This document shows, piece after piece, positions 1 to 11,941 of a stretch of DNA of 64,000 nt. The translations under genes and the position numbers were made by a program. How positions within the stretch are numbered: the stretch's first letter is position 1; each line of letters starts with the position of its first letter. Source of the DNA: Cristatella mucedo (taxonomy: Eukaryota > Bryozoa > Phylactolaemata > Cristatellidae); contig WPIO01000001.1 of NCBI GenBank assembly GCA_009760855.2, positions 22,304,001 to 22,368,000 of the forward strand. The letters run 5' to 3'. Below the pieces are notes generated by a model. That model was not told the origin of the DNA. It searched no databases and saw only the letters and a list, made by a program, of their open reading frames with translations.

Positions 1-1428
1 AGTTTCTCGATCACTAAAGACCAGAGAGAGAATGGTGTTGGGTCTTCGGGAGGACGAGCTGTTTTTACTAAAAACCTGGAGACATTTCCAAAAGGGGGCC
101 TCAGTTTGTGACCCAAAAATTGATTCAGTCAGAGTCCTCTATGGAGGCACGAATAGGTGCTATTTCGTCAACGAAGAAAGTGGAAAGCTAATAGGCCGAA
201 TACATCGATATGCGGATATTGAGATGTCTCGTAGAAAGTGACTTGCTGTCTTATAAATATTTTTTGGGTCTGACTGGCAGGACTTAATTTTTGAGTGAAA
301 AAAGAATACAGTGTTCTGGCTTTTCTAAAAAGCTTCCAGACGAAGACACGGAGAAAGTCTTCGAAAGTGGACAGATCGGTGTCAGATCCAGACTTCTTAA
401 AGTGGTCATTCAAGACTTAACTTTAATGGCGTATCTTGTAAAGTCTTTTTGGTAAATCGAAAGGAGACTCTATGGCTCTGTACACGGACAGAATTTATGG
501 GAGCGTGCTCATCAAGAGCAGTACTAAGTTTTGTTTTAACTGGATTAGTGAGGGTGTCGAGGCTGGGTGCAGATGAAGAAGACCTGCATTGCAAGCAGAT
601 TTAAATATTTCTCAGCAGCTAGGCATTTTTAAGTTGTGTCGCTGGGCAAGCTCATGCTGCCCTGCGAATGCGACGGTGCAGGAGCAGTAAACAAGAGCAA
701 TTACTATCATTGATGAGATGGTAAGCGAGCACGAGACGAGGTCAGTGGGCAGACATTCTTTGTGATCATGACCTGCAGAACGTGACCGTCGATGTGAATC
801 GCATGGCCAACGTGTTGGACCAAGCCGAAATTCTCCGGAAAGTCAAGAAATGAGGAGATACGAGGAGATCTGACTGCTGCTATTGTCATCAAAGTGAATT
901 TTTTTAAAGTCTCCTGCAATCAATGAGGGCTTGTCACTGACAAATATTTTTCGTGAGGAACTCCTACAACTCCTCCGTAAACAAGGTCAGATAGTCAAAA
1001 AGGGGGCTGGTAGATCGCAACTGTGAGAGGCAACTTCTTTGATGTGGATCGAATAGCAACTGATTCAAACGATGACCCGATTGCGGAAAACTTATAGCCA
1101 GATCTTATAGCCGAGCAATTCACCAACAACGACAGCAACCGTACAACCCACTTTGTCAGACCGCCCGGTCGAAATGAATGAGAATCCGGGTGTGGAAATG
1201 GGCCGAGCCTCTCCTTAAAAAACTGGTCGCGCATAAGTAGCCCCTTGGTTTTTAGTGGCACGGACATTAGTTCGCTTAGCAAATATTTTTTTGTTCTCAG
1301 CTACCCCATGTATACCATGTTGTTTATTAGTAAAATGTGAGGCAGCACAGCAGCAGCAGCTGGCTGCTTCCTGGTAGCTGCTCCCTCCTTCCTCCCACTT
1401 CTGGCTGCCGCCAAGTGACAAGCTCGTG
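1..1428. other. Presumed septin intron, no recognisable exon
   Basis: I looked for the upstream septin GTPase exons (P-loop, G3, the segment before GHGLKPLD) on the plus strand and did not find them. Open frames here are short and unlike any family I know. The stretch just before the first exon is CAG/CTG-rich (about 1340-1430) and then carries a LINE-tail remnant. Confidence 0.4.
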
Positions 1429-1503
1429 CAGCAAATGCAAAGTGCCTAGAAAGAGATTAATTTGTCTGAGGGCACTATACAAATGTATTATTATTCTTAT
1501 TAA
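1429..1503 (+). mobile_element. LINE family A 3' tail remnant
   Basis: A short stretch contains the family tail: GTGCCTAGAAAGAGATTAAT, then a CTGAGGGCACTATACAAATG-type block and an ATT-rich end. Only the last 75 bases of the element are present. It lies in the septin intron immediately before the first visible exon. Confidence 0.75.
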
Positions 1504-1585
1504 ATGGTGCTCTGAGTAAGTAAGTCATGGGTAGTATTATCATCGAATGCTCTTTTAGTAGATTGAATGTACTGTCTTGTTTCAG

Positions 1586-4500
1586 GCTCAAGCCACTGGA
1601 TATTGAGGTCATGAAGCGACTCCAGCATAAGGTTAACATAATCCCTATAATCGCCAAAGCAGACACGCTTACGACTCAGGAAAGACGGAGATTGAAGGGA
1701 GAGGTAAACTAGTAGACTTTTCAGAACATTTTGATTTTTGTTTCAGCCAGTGCTATAGTCAGGGTACTATATATCATGGTGCTATAGTCGAGGCAAAAAA
1801 TAATAATGAGCAAATACCAGAACACTGTCATGGGCAATCAAGCAGTTCAGGTCTGACAGAGGACGCGTCTAGCTCATACAACCAACACTTATTTCTCGTG
1901 CTAGACTTTTGCATATTGTTCTACAACATTGCTTTGCGGTTTTTGTATCACATTTATAATCTTTGTACTGTAGTGTGATCATTTGAAAAGTGCGATCAGT
2001 TGCAAATATGATCTCTTAACAGATACTAGACGATTTCGATAAATACGACATCAACATCTACGACTTTCCTGAATGCGATAGCGATGAGGACGATGAGTTC
2101 AAGCAGGCTGATGATGAGCTGAAGGTAGTGACCCCCTAACCCTAAGCGATTGTCATCTTTCAGCTTCTTTTTAAGTCTTTATGCACTGCCAGCTTCTCAG
2201 GATCCTAATGCTGTGCTTTGCGTTCCCTAGGCTGCCGTTCCTTTTGCGGTTATCGGCAGCAACGTCGTACTGGAAGTGAATGGGCGGAGAGTGCGTGGCC
2301 GCCTGTATCCGTGGGGCATAGTCGAGGGTAAGAAAGAGTTGCCGCTACTAGATTATATGCCTCGCTTAGCCACACAACGATTGGTCAGACGGCGATGGCT
2401 GGCGGGTGTGAGGGCCCACCATTTTGTGTCGACCCGTGCACTGCAAGTGCCAGCAGATGGAGGTTCGCGTTCGTGATTCGGCTGATTATTTTATTCTGAT
2501 CTTATACTGTTTATGGTTATTATGCCTATTTGAAGCCATAGTCTTAGAGGCTCACAGTTACGGCCGACCGCAACTGAATAGCTTTGTTGCTTTTTCGCAA
2601 GCCTAAACGTGTCGTTCTTCTTTTATTTTAGTTGAAAATTCCCAGCACTCTGACTTCTTGAAGCTTCGCCAGATGCTAATGAGGTACGACAAACAGTGTT
2701 ATTAGCCGACGAGTACTCTTTCAACTGGAACGAATTCTCATCTGGAATGGCAATTATTACTTAACTCTCTGCAGTCGTCTAAATATTTTCATGTAGTTAA
2801 CAGGGTCAAATTCAAGCTTGCCCAGATTATGGTATCAAAGAAAAGCAGGCCTGTGCAGTGGGTCCATGCATTCGTGACTCCCATAAAGCACGGGCTACCT
2901 GATTCAACAGCCTCATTTGCATTGCTGGCAGAGGAGCCTGAGATGCCACCACTCCCGCTTGCAGTGGGCAATGAATAATGGCCTTCGACCTGGGTCGTGA
3001 AATTTGAGCACTTTACCCATAGACTGCGATCGATCCGACAGCATCCAGGCCTCTGTAGCTCTCGCTACTTGCAGGTCCCCCTGTGCCATAAGAAGGATTC
3101 AGTGAGTGAAAAACTCTGGCGCCAGAGGCTTGCCACTCGTGAACGCTGCAACTGCCACATTGACCGCTACTACTCACCCACCTGCACTGGCTCCCCATCA
3201 ACCGGCGTATCGACTTCAAGGCTCCTTCACTGACCTGACAAGGTCCCTTCAGACTCCTACTCGGGCCTACCTAGCTGAAATCTTCTTAAGCATGCCCTCT
3301 CGTCATACCACCCACTCTTCTTTTCCTTGTCGCTGGGTCGTGCCCCTGGCGAATTTTATTCTCAAATCCCTTACAGACCGTACCTCTAGTTCGTGTGTAC
3401 GCTCGAAAAGTCTGGTACTCACTATCGTCTGATAATAGGCCATCTTCTTATTTGAGAACATTTGAAACAACACTAAAAATGTACCTGTTCCTCAAAGCCT
3501 GTGCTCCGTCTGTGCGAATTGTCCTTTACCAGCTTGAAAAGGCTGTAATTGTGCACATCTTAACTTGCCAGTAGACACAGTTCCTCTCCAGAATATTTGA
3601 AATGCCTAAACTTGGTTCTCGTGGGGCACGATATAATTTGTTTACTATTACTACCTTTCATATCGTGTAGCATTAACATGAGTTCGCCCGTGTACAAGTA
3701 TCTTTGCTTCATTATAGTACACATCTCCAAGACCTGAAAGATGTCACGGAAGAAGTACACTATGAAAACTTTAGAGCAGAATACATTCAGAGAATGGAAG
3801 CGAACAATAACATAGTACTGAAAGCGAATTTATTATCAGGCGACAATAGGGCCAAGTATGTTGTCGAGCAGATTCAGCAACCGGATCTAGAGAAGCAGCT
3901 GCTTGAGAAGGAGATGGAGGTGAGTAAAGCTGCTGCTGCCGCTGCTACTCGATGTCTGCCTTTTTGTCTCTTGTCAGCTTCCTCCAAGCGGCATGAGCTC
4001 GTGACTTAATTTGCGAGCATCGTGCACGCGTGTACTGTCAACACCTCGCAGTGCCTGTGCACTACTTGGTTGGCTACGGATACAAAAATCCGCAGGTCAC
4101 AATGTAGTTTCTGAATCGCATAATTTTGGCTGAACTTATGTGATTCTTATTGTAGCTAATTATTATTTATTAAAAAGCCAAGCCGATTGGTCATCAAGCG
4201 CTTGTGAACTGCTGTAAATTTATGTCCTAGTGAAAGACGAAGGCGCTCGTATGCAGACCGATACCAGGTACAGAGTAGTGCACCTCCTGAGAATATCGGT
4301 CTCGAAAGCTCTACTAATGTTCAGAAGCTATGGACTCCCGTAAGTCGTAAAGAGAGCTATTTAGCAGCACTGCTGTGGGATATTTAAAAAGACGACAGGC
4401 TCAGATTTACAAGATTTTTATCGCAAAATATTGCTACAAGCGCTACCGATATTCCAAGTTGCTCGAATCCGGCCTTACCGTTCTTACATTCCGGTAGTAG

Positions 4501-4940
4501 TTTTCTACTGACTGTCAATTTCCTTTGAAATTGTAGCCCCACTTGCATGGATAAAAAGACCAATACATCGTCATCTGATTAATACTGCAAAAGCATTTCG
4601 TTCTTTGACTGTCATTTGTACTTTGCGTATGCGTTTGCGCATTCATTTTTATAACAGTTGGTGGTAAGCTGGTATCTGACTTATGTAGCAAAGCAGTTGG
4701 CCGTTGGGCAGTCAATCGGTTTTTCCTTCAGGCATGTGTAACATCCATTGTCGCACCCTTTAGCAGGAGCAGAGCGAAACAACTAGTTATCACCCCCAGT
4801 CTGTTGCGTAATTACGTTGCTGCTAGTATAACGTTCTTGCATGTAAAATAATAATTTTCTTTTTCTTACAGCTCAAGCGAACACATGAGCTTCTTCTGCA
4901 GATGCAGAGCCGGCTGATGCATACACAGCAGCAGGTGTGA
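1586..4940 (+). CDS. Septin, SEPT2/4/5-like group (3' part of gene, six exons)
   Basis: Septins are GTP-binding proteins that polymerise into filaments in cytokinesis and at the cell cortex. The reading frame joins exons 1586-1703, 2023-2124, 2231-2327, 2632-2683, 3718-3919 and 4872-4940, all with GT/AG borders and continuous phase (212 complete residues plus stop TGA at 4938). The first visible exon starts with the last base of a codon, so earlier exons are needed; the P-loop and G3 motif are not in the window. Visible in order: [12 protein letters not shown], the G4 motif AKAD, the acidic stretch [12 protein letters not shown], the septin unique element with [13 protein letters not shown], then [20 protein letters not shown], and a short C-terminal coiled coil ([16 protein letters not shown]). 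The acidic FPECDSDED segment and the GRLYPWG(I/V) motif fit the SEPT2/4/5 group better than SEPT7 or SEPT6. The introns carry LINE family A relics. Family identity is very secure; the subgroup is inferred from memory. Confidence 0.93.
2800..3560 (+). mobile_element. LINE family A reverse transcriptase relic in septin intron
   Basis: Broken plus-strand frames resemble the C-terminal RT region of the better copies: a VHAFVT-like segment near 2865, then [11 protein letters not shown], then LAPHQPAYR in a shifted frame matching the usual LHWLPIKQRIDFK. Many frameshifts make it non-functional. Confidence 0.6.
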
Positions 4941-5156
4941 AGCAGTCGAATATTTAAGACCAGCCACCGAAGCATCTGCCGTCTTGATGCTGACATCTGC
5001 CTGTACGCGTTTGACGACACAGGCATCCTCACGTGGATATGGCCGACCGTAGATAGAATGTTAACGAAACACGCGTCAGAGTGCACTTCGCCTCGCGACG
5101 AACTATTCTTCTCACTGCGGGAATGTACGCTGGCCCCTGAAATCACTTTTTATCGT

Positions 5157-5200
5157 TAGCACGGCAGGTGAACCTTCTTTGCGAGGCACCTGCCGTGCTA
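5157..5200. other. Perfect 14-bp hairpin in septin 3' flank
   Basis: TAGCACGGCAGGTG at 5157-5170 is exactly complementary to 5187-5200, with a 16-base loop, and partial pairing continues outward on both sides. It lies about 217 bases after the septin stop codon, so it is probably in the 3' UTR. Function is unknown. Confidence 0.75.
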
Positions 5201-6770
5201 GAACGACGTTTCTCTGCCGGAGACTACCTTAACGAACAGTTACATTAGATATTTGGCCTCACCTAGGCTTACAAAGATTCTAGGTTTACGTTGGCACTCA
5301 CGTGCATCCAGATTTACTGTATTTAGCACGGTCTGCCACTCGCCCAGAGATGCCGCTTTTCCTGAGCTGCCGCCGCCGTGGCCATGGGTGGCCAAAGGAA
5401 ATCTCTGGATCTCTTCTTCCAACCATTCACCGTCGTTCGCGTTTTGCAGCCCCTCAGACTAGTTTCTGTAGCTCTGCTATGGTAGGCTCAGCCATTAGCG
5501 ACAGTGTGCAGCTACAGCTGCCTGCGACCTTTCGTACACCGACCCCCCCCCATCGGCTCTGCTCCTGAATCGTCGACATTCAACTTAGGTCACGAGCTCG
5601 TTGCACGAACATGCATGCCGAGCGACACCTGTTATTTGTTATCGCCATTTCGTAGCTACATTTTTCATGTACGCTCGGAGCCTTCATGCTGCTGACGCCA
5701 TCAACCCGGTGGCGCACGATAGGGCCGCATTCGTCTTGCAGCCTTCACCTTGCCCTGCTGGGTACACTTGCCAATTGACTCGATTCTTCGAAAAGCCTCA
5801 GCGTGTGTAGTAGTAGTCCCTGAAGCTTTTGTTTGTGGCAGCAATCGATGCCTTCGGGTGCCTTTGTAGAACAAGAGCTGCCGAGCCTGCGGAATACAAA
5901 TGTTCAACTAGCGGCCTCCATCATCGGTCAAAGGTCACTCAGTCGCGCCTGCATGCTTTGATAAAGCTTGAACAGATATAGAGGCTCTATTATTGCAATT
6001 ATTTTGCGTATTTAAGCAACAAAGTGCTCTAAATAATTATAACGAGTCAAAATGTACATGCGGGAAGGCGGGCTGAAGTGGAGCATCAGAGTTATTGGGT
6101 CTGCTGCTCGGTGTCTGCTGCCGAATTTCCCTCTTTGCCAGCCAGCCTCAAAACACATGAAATCGCCCTCGAAGTTCAATTTCGATAGCTAAAAACTGCC
6201 GTCGCAGGTAAAAAAGTATAGTAGCTATCTCCCCAATCAACAGCCTTGTTTATAAAGCGGCCAAGATCCTGGCCAAATGCCACACTAACTTTCAGGCGGG
6301 CAAGGAAGAGTTGCTTATTGCAGGACTGTAACCCACGGCCAGGATTGTAAAATGCCAACACATTACCCCCAAGTTAAGACTCCGAGGGCATTGTAGCATA
6401 CTTATGCGTACAGTACGCTTTATGAGAGCCTTGTTGCGGTTCCTCGGATAGCGGGTGCTTTGTCTAGAACGATAGGAATTATCTGTCTGGCAGATCGGCC
6501 TCTACGAATTTTTTCAAGGAGCATGGTGTGGCGTCACATCATCTAGTTCCTATCATCACGGCACGCAGCACACCGGCAGCAGACATATTTCTTTCCGAAT
6601 ACACCGGATTTCCTTGAAACAACTGAGTAGTTGAGTATCATATGACTTGCGGAAGCAGTTTCCTTACTTTAGCTATGCCACGGATAAGGTAGCAATAACT
6701 ACTGCTGTCTGACAGCGCTCAGAGCATTCTTAATTCTTATAAGAACAATAGATCGTCAGCAAAAGGCCAA
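5201..6770. other. Spacer downstream of septin, nothing recognised
   Basis: There is no open frame with family resemblance and no repeat shared with the rest of the window. It may contain the septin 3' UTR; no convincing AATAAA signal was found close to the stop codon. Confidence 0.4.
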
Positions 6771-6808
6771 CCTCAAAGGGGTTGCGACCCACAGGTTGAG
6801 AACCGCTG
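6771..6808 (-). mobile_element. Possible hAT-type terminal inverted repeat (single end)
   Basis: Read on the minus strand the motif begins CAGCGGTTCTCAACCTGTGG and continues with GTCGCAACCCC. This is the style of terminus I know from Charlie-type hAT elements, so the element body would extend toward lower coordinates. I found no matching opposite terminus and no 8-bp target duplication, so this may be an isolated remnant. Confidence 0.4.
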
Positions 6809-6899
6809 GACTAGAGCGACGCTGGCGGCGTACTGGATTCTTAGGTATTGTGGTGGTCGCTACGGTAAGTACCCGTAAACGACGCCTGCATGTAAAGCG

Positions 6900-7620
6900 G
6901 CCCAGACATCTGATTTGAAAACTTGACGCCTTGCCATTCCGTAGAGGCGTCCCTGCCGTTGGAGGCTGTAGCCCCCCCCCACCCAGAAACCCGTTGGCAG
7001 CTGAAGGGCCGCCGCCGCCCGCGGGCAACGCCGCCGCTCAGCCAGCCCGCGGCCCCGTGCGGCGACTGACGCCGAGACCGGGCGGCTCCGCCGCCCGGGA
7101 CGCCTCTCTAGTCGCTGCCGCGTGCAACGTGGCAGTCTCTACAAAAAGAGCAGCTGCCGTCGTCTGCATACTGACTCTGAAATCTGCCTGCCGATGACGC
7201 ACCGTCAGGAAAGAGTATTTAGCTCCTTTAAAAAGAAAAGTTGGCCGCACACTATTTTGGGGGAGACCCGAGCTCCGAGCCGAGGGCGCACCGCTCGAGA
7301 GGGCCTCTTAAGACCGCGTTTAAAAGCCGCCGCTCAGAGCCGGAGAGCCGGAAGCGAAGCTTCGGATGCAAGCTCGCCGGTGCGTCATCTCGCCTCATCT
7401 AAAATAAAAAAAATTGACAGCCTTCCTCTGGAGAACCACGTGAAGCTGTGCGCCGACAGGAAAAGTCCTCAAGCGCTCTGCGAGAAGATTTCAATATCCC
7501 ATCCGAGGTTGCTCGAAGCACCCTCGGCTGGCCGCCCGGAAGTGTTGTCCGACCTCGTTTTAGCCACGTCTACTAAACGAGTGCTAGGCACCCCGTCAGG
7601 AGAAACGCGTTGAAGCTGCC
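6900..7620. other. GC-rich island with a 163-codon open frame
   Basis: This block is clearly richer in G+C and CpG than its surroundings and includes a GC hairpin near 7078-7098 (CCGGGCGGC facing GCCGCCCGG). A plus-strand frame at 7122-7613 is open for 163 codons, but it is Arg/Ser/Lys-rich, lacks any domain I recognise, and such frames arise easily in GC-rich DNA. It could be a CpG-island promoter or part of an old transposon. Confidence 0.35.
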
Positions 7621-7854
7621 CGCCTTCTTGCGAGCCGCAGGACGAGGCATGGAAGCCGCTCTTTAACTTCAGTAGTCCTCTCTGGAAAACGGCTTGCCGT
7701 ACGGCCGGGCTTCCCGAAAGGCTAAAGGGGACTGTAAGCGTCGCGCCACTTCCGAGTGGCCTAACACGCGGTTAAAAAATACCCGCCGATTGAACAGCCT
7801 CTCAGGATAATAATGCACTGTTCGCGCGAAGCTATCCCCAATATTGCTGCGCTA

Positions 7855-8025
7855 CTAACTGATTTAACAGCCCAATTGTGTATAGCGGCACAGAAGAGCC
7901 TTTATGGCTATCACCATCGCTTGCAGTTGCGATAAGGGATCGCCCACTGCTGGATTCGAACCCATGACCTCGTGACAGAGGTCGTGAAAAGCAACTGCCT
8001 CACCTAGTGAACCTTCACGGCTCTG
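7855..8025 (-). mobile_element. tRNA-derived SINE, family 1
   Basis: On the minus strand it has a tRNA-like B box (GGGTTCGAATCC) followed by a body including a GTGGCGAT-like segment and a tail ending in GGGCTGTTAAATCAG. The same arrangement recurs at 53185, 55475, 45195 and 30715. The A-box end includes GAGGCAGTTGCTTTTCACGA. Confidence 0.7.
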
Positions 8026-8293
8026 TCCTAAGCCACCAACCGGCTAAGCGTCCGCTATTCCGCTTGCTTTGCTCCAGCGGCAAGGAGACGTTCATAGGAG
8101 CCGCTCATAGCTATTCGGGCAGCGGGCAAACCACTGTTTACTCTCGTTCGAGCTACTGCGCGATCGCCGCGAGGTCCGCTGTGCGACACTTCAAACGTGA
8201 GGAACGCCTCGGTCAATACCACTGCGACTACCTCCACCAGCCGAGCCATCTACTAAGGAATCTTGTAGCTCCGCTGACAAGTCAAGCGAGATC

Positions 8294-8790
8294 GAAAATA
8301 ATAATATTGTACTTGATAAAGCGCCCTCAGAGAACTTAATATCTTTCTAGGCGCTTTACATGTGCTGCAAAGTGATATGCAATAGAATAGTAAGTAAAAT
8401 CATGCTTGAAAAACAAACAAAATGAATAATATGGTTAGGGGTGACATGCACAGGGTCAGCATGCAAATGTGGTTAGTGGCAGCATGCACAGTGTCAGCAT
8501 GCATAAGCACGTGAAGGACAAATCACAGGGACCCACTAAATGCTGTCCTAAATAGGCGTTTTTAAGTTTCTTTTAAATGTGGTCAGGTCATGGGATGTTC
8601 TGACGCAGGTCGGGAGGGAGTTCTAAGCTTTGGGAGCATCCGAACTAAATGCACGGTCTCCAAAGGATTTAAGGTTTGTACGAGGTATTTGTAGACTGTT
8701 GGATTCCGAAAAGCAGGTGGTACGATGCTTGGCCTGATGGGATAGTATATCTGAGAGATAGGCTGGAGCAATAGAATGAAGGGACCTAAT
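8294..8790 (-). mobile_element. LINE family A 3' end
   Basis: A minus-strand copy, with the ATT-rich end at low coordinates followed by the CCTAGAAAGA-type tail, the 3' untranslated block with GCATGC repeats, and the last part of the RT frame. It is about 500 bp and truncated at its 5' end. Confidence 0.8.
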
Positions 8791-9089
8791 CGATCGAGCG
8801 CGAGAAGTGCAGAATAAACCGTCTAATCTTCCTCTGATGAATTCAGAGGCCAGTGCATCCAATTGCGCCCCTCTCTTTTGCGGTATTGGAAAAATGGGAG
8901 TATTCAGCAGAGTGTGGCAATAGAGAACGATCCGGAAGAACCTTGCTAGACATGGTGTCCAGTTGCCGCGCGCGCGAGTGCTATGTGTGGTTGCAAATGC
9001 CGTCCTGTAGTTGAAATTTAACATTAAAGTGCTATAACCCCACAAGACTATATACTGTAAAAGGGTTTTTTTCAAATGGTGACAATGGC

Positions 9090-10090
9090 ATTCGAGCAAC
9101 TTGCTCTCTCTGCACTACTACGACCCCCTTTGATATCCTAGGAAGTGACATCCGGCGTTTACGGCGCTACCCAGCTTTTCTCGGACCAGCTGAGTTGGCG
9201 TACTGGAAAGCCGTCAGAGTGGGCGCGACCGACCAAAAGTCACGCTGCGCCTGCCTTTGATAAACGACGGTCGGGTGTGGTAATAATAATAACAATAATT
9301 CACTTGATAGACTCGGACCGCAATACTTCACGGGGCAAACTGTGTAGTTGATATGAATTTAAAGATGGTCGGCACGGCCAAACGTTCCGCGTGTACAGGC
9401 AACTCAATGCTGATTCGCTATCCGGCGCTGAAAAATAAATTTCATACAACTAGATAGTATGTTCGCTTCGTAAGAAAACTATTCAATGTAGCCGGCTCAT
9501 AAGGTAGGTCGGCGGAAACCTAGGTTCGCCTTCCTGAGCAAATTTGTGGATTTTTCCGTGATTTTTCATGGGTGCAGGCTAATTTCGATGTAAAACCTGT
9601 GGTTTCGCTCGCCATTGTGGACCGACGAGTTTTCGTAGCAATCAATTGAGAATAAAAAAATGAGCAAAGCGCGCAGAACACAGGCGTTCCTATGGCAGAC
9701 AACATCAAGAAAAAGAAGCAGCCAATGAAGCCACACACTGATACGTCCCGTATGACAAACTCTATAACAGGAAGTGACTGAAGAAGAATAAGTCCTGCGG
9801 CGGGAGCTTCGAGCTCGCAGACCGCAGCAGCGAGCAGCTCACTTAAGGCAGACTGTAAGCAGAATGAGACTAGATATAAGACTAGAGCGCTTCACGGCAT
9901 CTCAGGTCTCGGTTTGAAGTACTAGCCCGACGGTAAGCCACGCCCTCCAGCGAGGGTGGGCTTACTAATAAGGTGAGCGGACCGCAACGTAAGGCGACAA
10001 AAAAAGTCCGGTGATTTTTTTTCCGCGGCATAAGCTAGTGCTTAGATAGGCATTCAAAAGTGCACAAGTAGCTCGCTTAGACGAGCTTGC
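9090..10090. other. Spacer, nothing recognised
   Basis: Mixed-composition DNA without a coding signal. A GC-richer part lies at about 9780-9980. Open frames here look like chance. Confidence 0.4.
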
Positions 10091-10094
10091 AATA

Positions 10095-10660
10095 GTAATA
10101 ATTAATAATAACAATATATTTGTATAGCACCTTCAGAGAATCTTATCTCTGTCTAGGCACTTTACTTACAGTTGCTATAAAGGAAGGAAGATCTAGACAA
10201 AGAAACGACGCCCGAAGATACTTGAAGCCGCCAATTAGTAGCACCCGTGATTAGTGTAATGTACTGAATTACGCACAGGTAAGCAGGCAAAGGGCAGAGG
10301 AAACAAAACAAAAAACGTTCCCCGGGGTACAGGGAAAGCTGAGCGCAACGACGGCGTCTTCAGCTGAGACTTGAAAGCTGCAAAGTCGCTGCAGAAGCCG
10401 GAAGCGAGTTCCAGAACGTCAGCGCCTACGAATTGAAGGCCCGACAACCATAAGATTCATTAATAGTACGAGGACCGGTGAGTCGACGGAAGCCGAGGAG
10501 CGATTGATGCGAGAGCATATTCAAGCAAGAAGGTCAAGAATAGATAGGCGGATGCAAGGAGTGAAGCCGGGAGAGAATGTTCATACCCGTAAGCAGCTTA
10601 TAGAGCTGATTTTGAATGCAAGCGTTCTGGATGTTCAGCACCCGGAATTCTCAAGGTAGA
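10095..10660 (-). mobile_element. Diverged LINE relic related to family A
   Basis: It starts with an ATT-rich tail and the reverse of the CCTAGACAGAGA-type block. Further in, a minus-strand frame reads LELASGFCSDFAAFKSQLKT, which corresponds to the C-terminal TFKKKLE region of other copies. It is more diverged than the other copies and may be a separate subfamily. Confidence 0.6.
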
Positions 10661-11900
10661 CTGTAGAATGGTAGCTTATCCTATTTATTCATGCATCGTG
10701 GATTTAATCAAGTTCTGCTGTTGTAAAGACAAAACGAAGACGATTCCTGCTCAAATTATTCCTTTCGCGCTAGTATTTTCACTTCGCGTATGTAAAAAAC
10801 CGCCAATACCTCATGGGGGTATTTTCGCACTAGAACCACGTCACGTCATTATCGGCCATTGGAACCGAGACCTGAAATATCCGAGTTGAGAGTCATACAC
10901 AGTAGACATTTGTTCAGTAACGTTTTCCGCAGTCAGTGCATATTACTGTTACGCAGCTATACCACTGATGCTGCAAATTTCTCTGCTCACATTTGGAGCA
11001 GCTCCGAACTACAGCGGCCTCTTCGTCCTTTCAGCCATGATGCCATACATCGTGCGGTCGCCAGATGGCTGTACCCTTTAAGCGCAGGCGAATATTGCAC
11101 GGTCTATTCAGACGAGTTCGGAATCCCAGCAGAGAGACCAAATGGAGCCCTGCAGCGAATGCTCCATACTCCAGTAGGCGAGACGTGCTTGGTGGACACG
11201 TCACGTGGGATGGGCATATCTGTCGTCGCAGCTTCGCCAGAATGACGGACAAGCTTCGGTACTTTTCAATGCACCTGCCATTAGATGCGTCTCCTGGAAT
11301 TCACTGAGAATCTAATTTGAAGCCGTTTTTGATAGCCAAGTTTCCCTTTTTAACACAAATTCTCATTGAATATACGGATATTTCAGCTGCAGCAAAAGCC
11401 TGTGATTTAACAACGCTCCAATTCGAAAATGTTCGACTTCCGATCAAATATGCAATAGGTGATTACTTCGACCAGTGTCCAGCTCATTTTCAAGCTTACA
11501 CTTCAGTTACCTCTGATTTTATTTATTAGCCATCTAAAAAATCTGTTTAATTAAGAAATGTAAGCCTCAGCTACCCATTACTGCATGTTGTTACGACGAT
11601 CGCTCTTATAAAAGAGCTTTCTGAGTAGGCTCAAGAAAAAGATGCACGTCCATTATTGGTCTATGATACTTTCTTATCTACCATATCACGTGAATTTTCT
11701 AGTTCTTCAACTGCTAATGTAATTCAGTTATACATCACGTGTTTGACTATTCCATGATATGCATGCTATTGGCAATCGACTTCGCAAGAAAACTACCTAA
11801 AGCTGTGAGTTTACCATAGAAAACTGCCCCAGCTCAAAAACCGTTTAGCCCTCACGACTAGGGATTTACAAAAAGGTCACGTGCAGGCACACAAAACATA
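10661..11900. other. Spacer downstream of the PLBD gene, nothing recognised
   Basis: No coding similarity was seen on either strand. A (TA)n microsatellite follows at 11902-11930. Confidence 0.4.
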
Positions 11901-11901
11901 C

Positions 11902-11902
11902 G

Positions 11903-11930
<28 letters not shown>
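11902..11930. repeat. (TA)n microsatellite
   Basis: An uninterrupted TA run directly precedes the left arm of the large foldback. Confidence 0.95.
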
Positions 11931-11933
<3 letters not shown>

Positions 11934-11941
11934 TTAGTTAT

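Noticed and set aside
1..1585. Upstream septin GTPase exons in the left edge
   Set aside because: No P-loop or DTPGxGD-like segment found on the plus strand; these exons must lie outside the window.
7855..8025. Functional tRNA gene
   Set aside because: Only the B-box region is well kept; there is no cloverleaf, and the same sequence continues into a SINE body repeated elsewhere.
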